Part shown: piece after piece, positions 6,535 through 8,834 of the stretch
Position numbering within the stretch: the stretch's first letter is position 1
How the letters are laid out: the number at the start of each line of letters is the position of its first letter
Source: Nitrospirota bacterium
GTDB lineage: Bacteria > Nitrospirota > CAKKRA01 > 9FT-COMBO-42-15
DNA length: 8,834 nucleotides
Reading direction: 5' to 3'
NCBI GenBank assembly: GCA_016214425.1
Contig: JACRON010000091.1
Location: 1-8,834, forward strand
Translations under genes and position numbers: made by a program
The notes under the pieces: generated by a model
Database searches by the model: none
Seen by the model: the letters and a program-made list of their open reading frames with translations, nothing else
What the model was told of the DNA's origin: nothing

Positions 6535-7686
6535 ATGTCAAAATCCAAAGATCCCAAAAAACTGAAAAAGATTCAGGAAAGGCTGAATTACAAGCACATC
6601 ATACAGAATATGAATACCTGCGTGATTATAACTGATGAAAGCAAGATTATATATTTAAATGATGCAGCGGAAAAGACACTTGGATACAGCAAGCGCTTCC
6701 TTATTGGCAAAGACCTTACGGCACTTTTTCCTGTTCATGGTAAGAGGCATTTTACCATCAGCGACTTTCTTACTATAAAGGATAAGACTATGCCGAGGAA
6801 TGAGCTTGATTTTGTTACAAAGGACAAGAGGGTTATTCCAATAGGTTTTACTGTTACATCCTTTTATGACAGCAAGACAGAATCCTCTGCGTCCATCATA
6901 ACCTTCCGCGACCTTACAGAGATTAAAAAGATGGAGAATTACATGCGGCAGATAGACAGGCTTACCATCTTAAGCCAGATAACAGCAGGTCTGGCGCATG
7001 AGATAAGAAACCCCCTTGCTGGCATAAAGACCTCTGCTCAGGTATTGGAGGAGGGGATGAATGCAGATGACCCGCGCTATCAGCTTACCGTGCGGATTGC
7101 AAAGGAGATAGACAGGATAGATAATCTATTAAAAAAGTTCTTTAATTTTGCAAAGCCTTCTGAACCCCATTCTGCCAACTATGATATTGAGATGATAATT
7201 GACGGCGTCTATCTTCTGCTGGCGCATCAGTTTAAAAACAACAGGGCCTCTTTTAAGAAGGATTTTTCCAAGAGAGTGCCTCAGGTATTTGCTGATGAGA
7301 ATCAGATTGAACAGGTATTGATGAATATCTTTTTAAATGCGATTCAGGCAATGCATGACGGCGGTGTGATTAGTGTTAAGACAGATACAAATGTTGTATA
7401 CGAAGAAGAGGTCACAGGGCTTGGTGAGAGCAGGATCAGAGGGACAAAAGACGGCAAGGAACCTGTTGTGTATGTGGAGATAAAAGATACAGGAATAGGC
7501 ATATCAAAGGAGAATTTAGAGAGGATATTCACCCCCTTTTTCTCAACGAAAAAGGAGGGGACAGGTCTGGGGCTTTCAATATGCAAGCAGCTTATGCTGA
7601 AGAACAATGGAGAGATTGATATAATGAGCGAGGAGGGTAAAGGGACCGCCGTTATTCTTATGCTCCCTGCCTCCTCAAATCACTGA
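6535..7686 (+). CDS. PAS-domain NtrB-type histidine kinase
   Basis: A soluble sensor kinase of 383 aa, without membrane segments, so it reads a cytosolic signal. Numbering is from this ATG. A PAS domain lies at about 18-130 (IIQNMNTCVIITDESKIIYL, then NDAAEKTLGYS). The dimerisation/phospho-acceptor helix follows, with GLAHEIRNPLAGI and His155. The ATPase domain has the N box (QVLMNIFLNAIQAM, about 261-274), G1 DTGIGI (318-323), F box FTPFFSTKKEG and G2 GTGLGLSICKQL (342-353). It should autophosphorylate and pass phosphate to the NtrC-type regulator encoded next. That gene starts 7 nt after this stop, so the two are translationally close. The start is uncertain: a TTG at 6517 would add six residues, and neither start has a Shine-Dalgarno. 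The only good one in the gap (GGAGGT, 6478-6483) leads to a TTG that stops after two codons. The residues before the PAS domain are Lys/Ser-rich and look like read-through of a low-complexity repeat. Confidence 0.92.
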   Translation: MSKSKDPKKLKKIQERLNYKHIIQNMNTCVIITDESKIIYLNDAAEKTLGYSKRFLIGKDLTALFPVHGKRHFTISDFLTIKDKTMPRNELDFVTKDKRVIPIGFTVTSFYDSKTESSASIITFRDLTEIKKMENYMRQIDRLTILSQITAGLAHEIRNPLAGIKTSAQVLEEGMNADDPRYQLTVRIAKEIDRIDNLLKKFFNFAKPSEPHSANYDIEMIIDGVYLLLAHQFKNNRASFKKDFSKRVPQVFADENQIEQVLMNIFLNAIQAMHDGGVISVKTDTNVVYEEEVTGLGESRIRGTKDGKEPVVYVEIKDTGIGISKENLERIFTPFFSTKKEGTGLGLSICKQLMLKNNGEIDIMSEEGKGTAVILMLPASSNH

Positions 7687-7690
7687 GGAG
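7685..7690 (+). promoter_or_regulatory. Ribosome binding site of the NtrC-type gene
   Basis: GAGGAG overlaps the stop codon of the kinase gene (7684-7686) and lies only 3 nt before the ATG at 7694, which is shorter than usual. The overlap suggests coupled translation of kinase and regulator. Confidence 0.6.
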
Positions 7691-7693
7691 ATA

Positions 7694-8834
7694 ATGGGCA
7701 ATACAATACTAATAGCAGAGGATGAAGAGACGCTGAGATTTTCTTTGACGCAGGGCCTTGTGGCAAAGGGTTTTCATGTTATGAGCGCAGAAAAGGGCAA
7801 GGCAGCAGTCTCCATAATAAAAAATTATGTTATAGACCTTGTCCTCTTAGACCTTCAGCTTCCTGATGCAAGCGGCATTGAGATATTGTCTGAAATAAAA
7901 AAGACAGATATTAATCTTCCTGTAATAATAATGACTGCACACGGCGACATAAAGACTTCAGTTGCTGCAATGAAGAAGGGTGCATACGATTATATATTAA
8001 AGCCCTTTGAACTGGATGAGATGATTATTAATATAAACAAGGCTCTTGAACATCAAAGATTAAAGGAGCAGGTTGAGCATATTCGTCTTCAGCAGAAGGA
8101 TGACATGAATCTCAGCAGGATTGTTGCAGAGAGCAGCATGATGAAGGATGTTGTAAGTCTTGTAGAAAAGGTGAGCCAGACGCCGAGGACATCTGTCCTT
8201 ATTTATGGAGAGAGCGGAGTCGGCAAGGAGATGATTGCAAATCTCATTCATTATAAAAGCAGCCGTGCTTCAGGGCCATTCATAAAAGTGAACTGCGCAG
8301 CAATACCAGACACAATGCTTGAGGCAGAGCTTTTTGGCTATGAAAAGGGCGCATTCACAGATGCAAGAAATTCTAAGAAGGGGCTCTTTGAGCTTGCAAA
8401 CGGAGGGACTATCCTGCTCGACGAAATCGGCGAGATGAATATAAATCTTCAACCGAAGCTGCTGCGCATAATAGAGGCGCAGAGCTACAGAAGGATTGGC
8501 GGAACAACCGATTTAAACTGCGATGTTCGTATAATTGCATCAACAAATAAGGACATTGTCTCTGAGGTGAAAAAGGGGGATTTCAGGGAAGACCTCTTCT
8601 ATAGGCTAAATGTGATGCCCATATATGTGCCGCCTTTGCGGGAGAGGAGAGAGGACATCCCTTTTTTAACTTCTATGTTTATAAATCAGTTTAACAGAGA
8701 ATTTAAGAAGAGGGTAAGCGGATTATCAAAGGAGGTAGAATCTCTACTTTTATCATACCCGTGGCCTGGCAATATAAGGGAATTAAAGAATGTAATAGAG
8801 CGGGCAATGATTCTCGCTGAGGACGATACAATAC
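7694..8834 (+). CDS. NtrC-type sigma-54 response regulator (3' end outside window)
   Basis: The open frame runs from the ATG at 7694 off the right edge, giving 380 residues. Residues 1-120 are a receiver with acidic pocket Glu9/Asp10, phospho-acceptor Asp53 (LLLDL), Thr81 and Lys103. Residues 140-375 are the sigma-54-interacting AAA+ domain: Walker A GESGVGKE (172-179), GAFTDA loop (219-224), Walker B GGTILLDE (237-244), arginine-finger region FREDLFYRL (297-305) and YPWPGNIREL (355-364). The C-terminal Fis-type DNA-binding helix-turn-helix is cut off. Phosphorylation by the adjacent kinase should let it remodel sigma-54 RNA polymerase at target promoters; targets are unknown. The sigma-54 contact loop reads GAFTDA instead of GAFTGA: the second glycine is Asp223. 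The other catalytic motifs are normal, so it is not obviously inactive. Confidence 0.95.
   Translation, partial: MGNTILIAEDEETLRFSLTQGLVAKGFHVMSAEKGKAAVSIIKNYVIDLVLLDLQLPDASGIEILSEIKKTDINLPVIIMTAHGDIKTSVAAMKKGAYDYILKPFELDEMIININKALEHQRLKEQVEHIRLQQKDDMNLSRIVAESSMMKDVVSLVEKVSQTPRTSVLIYGESGVGKEMIANLIHYKSSRASGPFIKVNCAAIPDTMLEAELFGYEKGAFTDARNSKKGLFELANGGTILLDEIGEMNINLQPKLLRIIEAQSYRRIGGTTDLNCDVRIIASTNKDIVSEVKKGDFREDLFYRLNVMPIYVPPLRERREDIPFLTSMFINQFNREFKKRVSGLSKEVESLLLSYPWPGNIRELKNVIERAMILAEDDTI

Noticed and set aside
8060..8452. Minus-strand ORFs of about 60 aa opposite the sigma-54 activator
   Set aside because: The plus strand carries continuous, motif-rich coding sequence here; these are shadow frames, as are those opposite selD, uvrA and the kinase.

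Overview
This is an 8.8-kb chromosomal segment from a bacterium. Base composition is AT-leaning, with many ATA (Ile) and AGA/AGG (Arg) codons. The content fits an environmental Nitrospirota- or Desulfobacterota-like lineage: selenophosphate synthetase, NtrB/NtrC-type sigma-54 signalling, a DUF4388 receiver protein and an orphan antitoxin. This taxonomic guess is a weak inference; no marker here is decisive. No phage, plasmid, tRNA, rRNA or CRISPR feature is visible.

Left block, + strand (1-3885). A small hairpin is followed by a 23-bp perfect inverted repeat with a G-rich tail, which looks like a REP-type intergenic repeat. Then come selD (Cys-type selenophosphate synthetase) and uvrA (excision-repair ATPase), 39 nt apart and probably co-transcribed. 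The uvrA reading frame is intact, but compared with the family it lacks about 54 residues just after the first Walker A motif, including the Q-loop of the first ATPase. This in-frame internal deletion is the most striking anomaly in the window.

Middle block, - strand (3882-5045). A Phd/YefM-type antitoxin gene has a good Shine-Dalgarno and a plausible promoter, but no full toxin gene beside it. Only a 26-codon ORF lies where the toxin would be expected, and it ends inside the uvrA stop codon. Upstream of the antitoxin is a YgjP/DUF45 zinc hydrolase gene with a near-consensus sigma-70 promoter.

Right block, + strand (5141-8834, running off the end). A second near-consensus promoter, divergent from that of the YgjP gene, leads into a three-gene signalling cluster. 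The first gene encodes a receiver-DUF4388-GTPase-like fusion whose GTPase motifs are degenerate. The second encodes a soluble PAS histidine kinase of NtrB type. The third encodes an NtrC-type sigma-54 activator, cut by the window end, whose GAFTGA loop reads GAFTDA. The kinase presumably phosphorylates Asp53 of the activator. The fusion protein also keeps a phosphorylatable Asp and may be a second receiver or scaffold in the same pathway.
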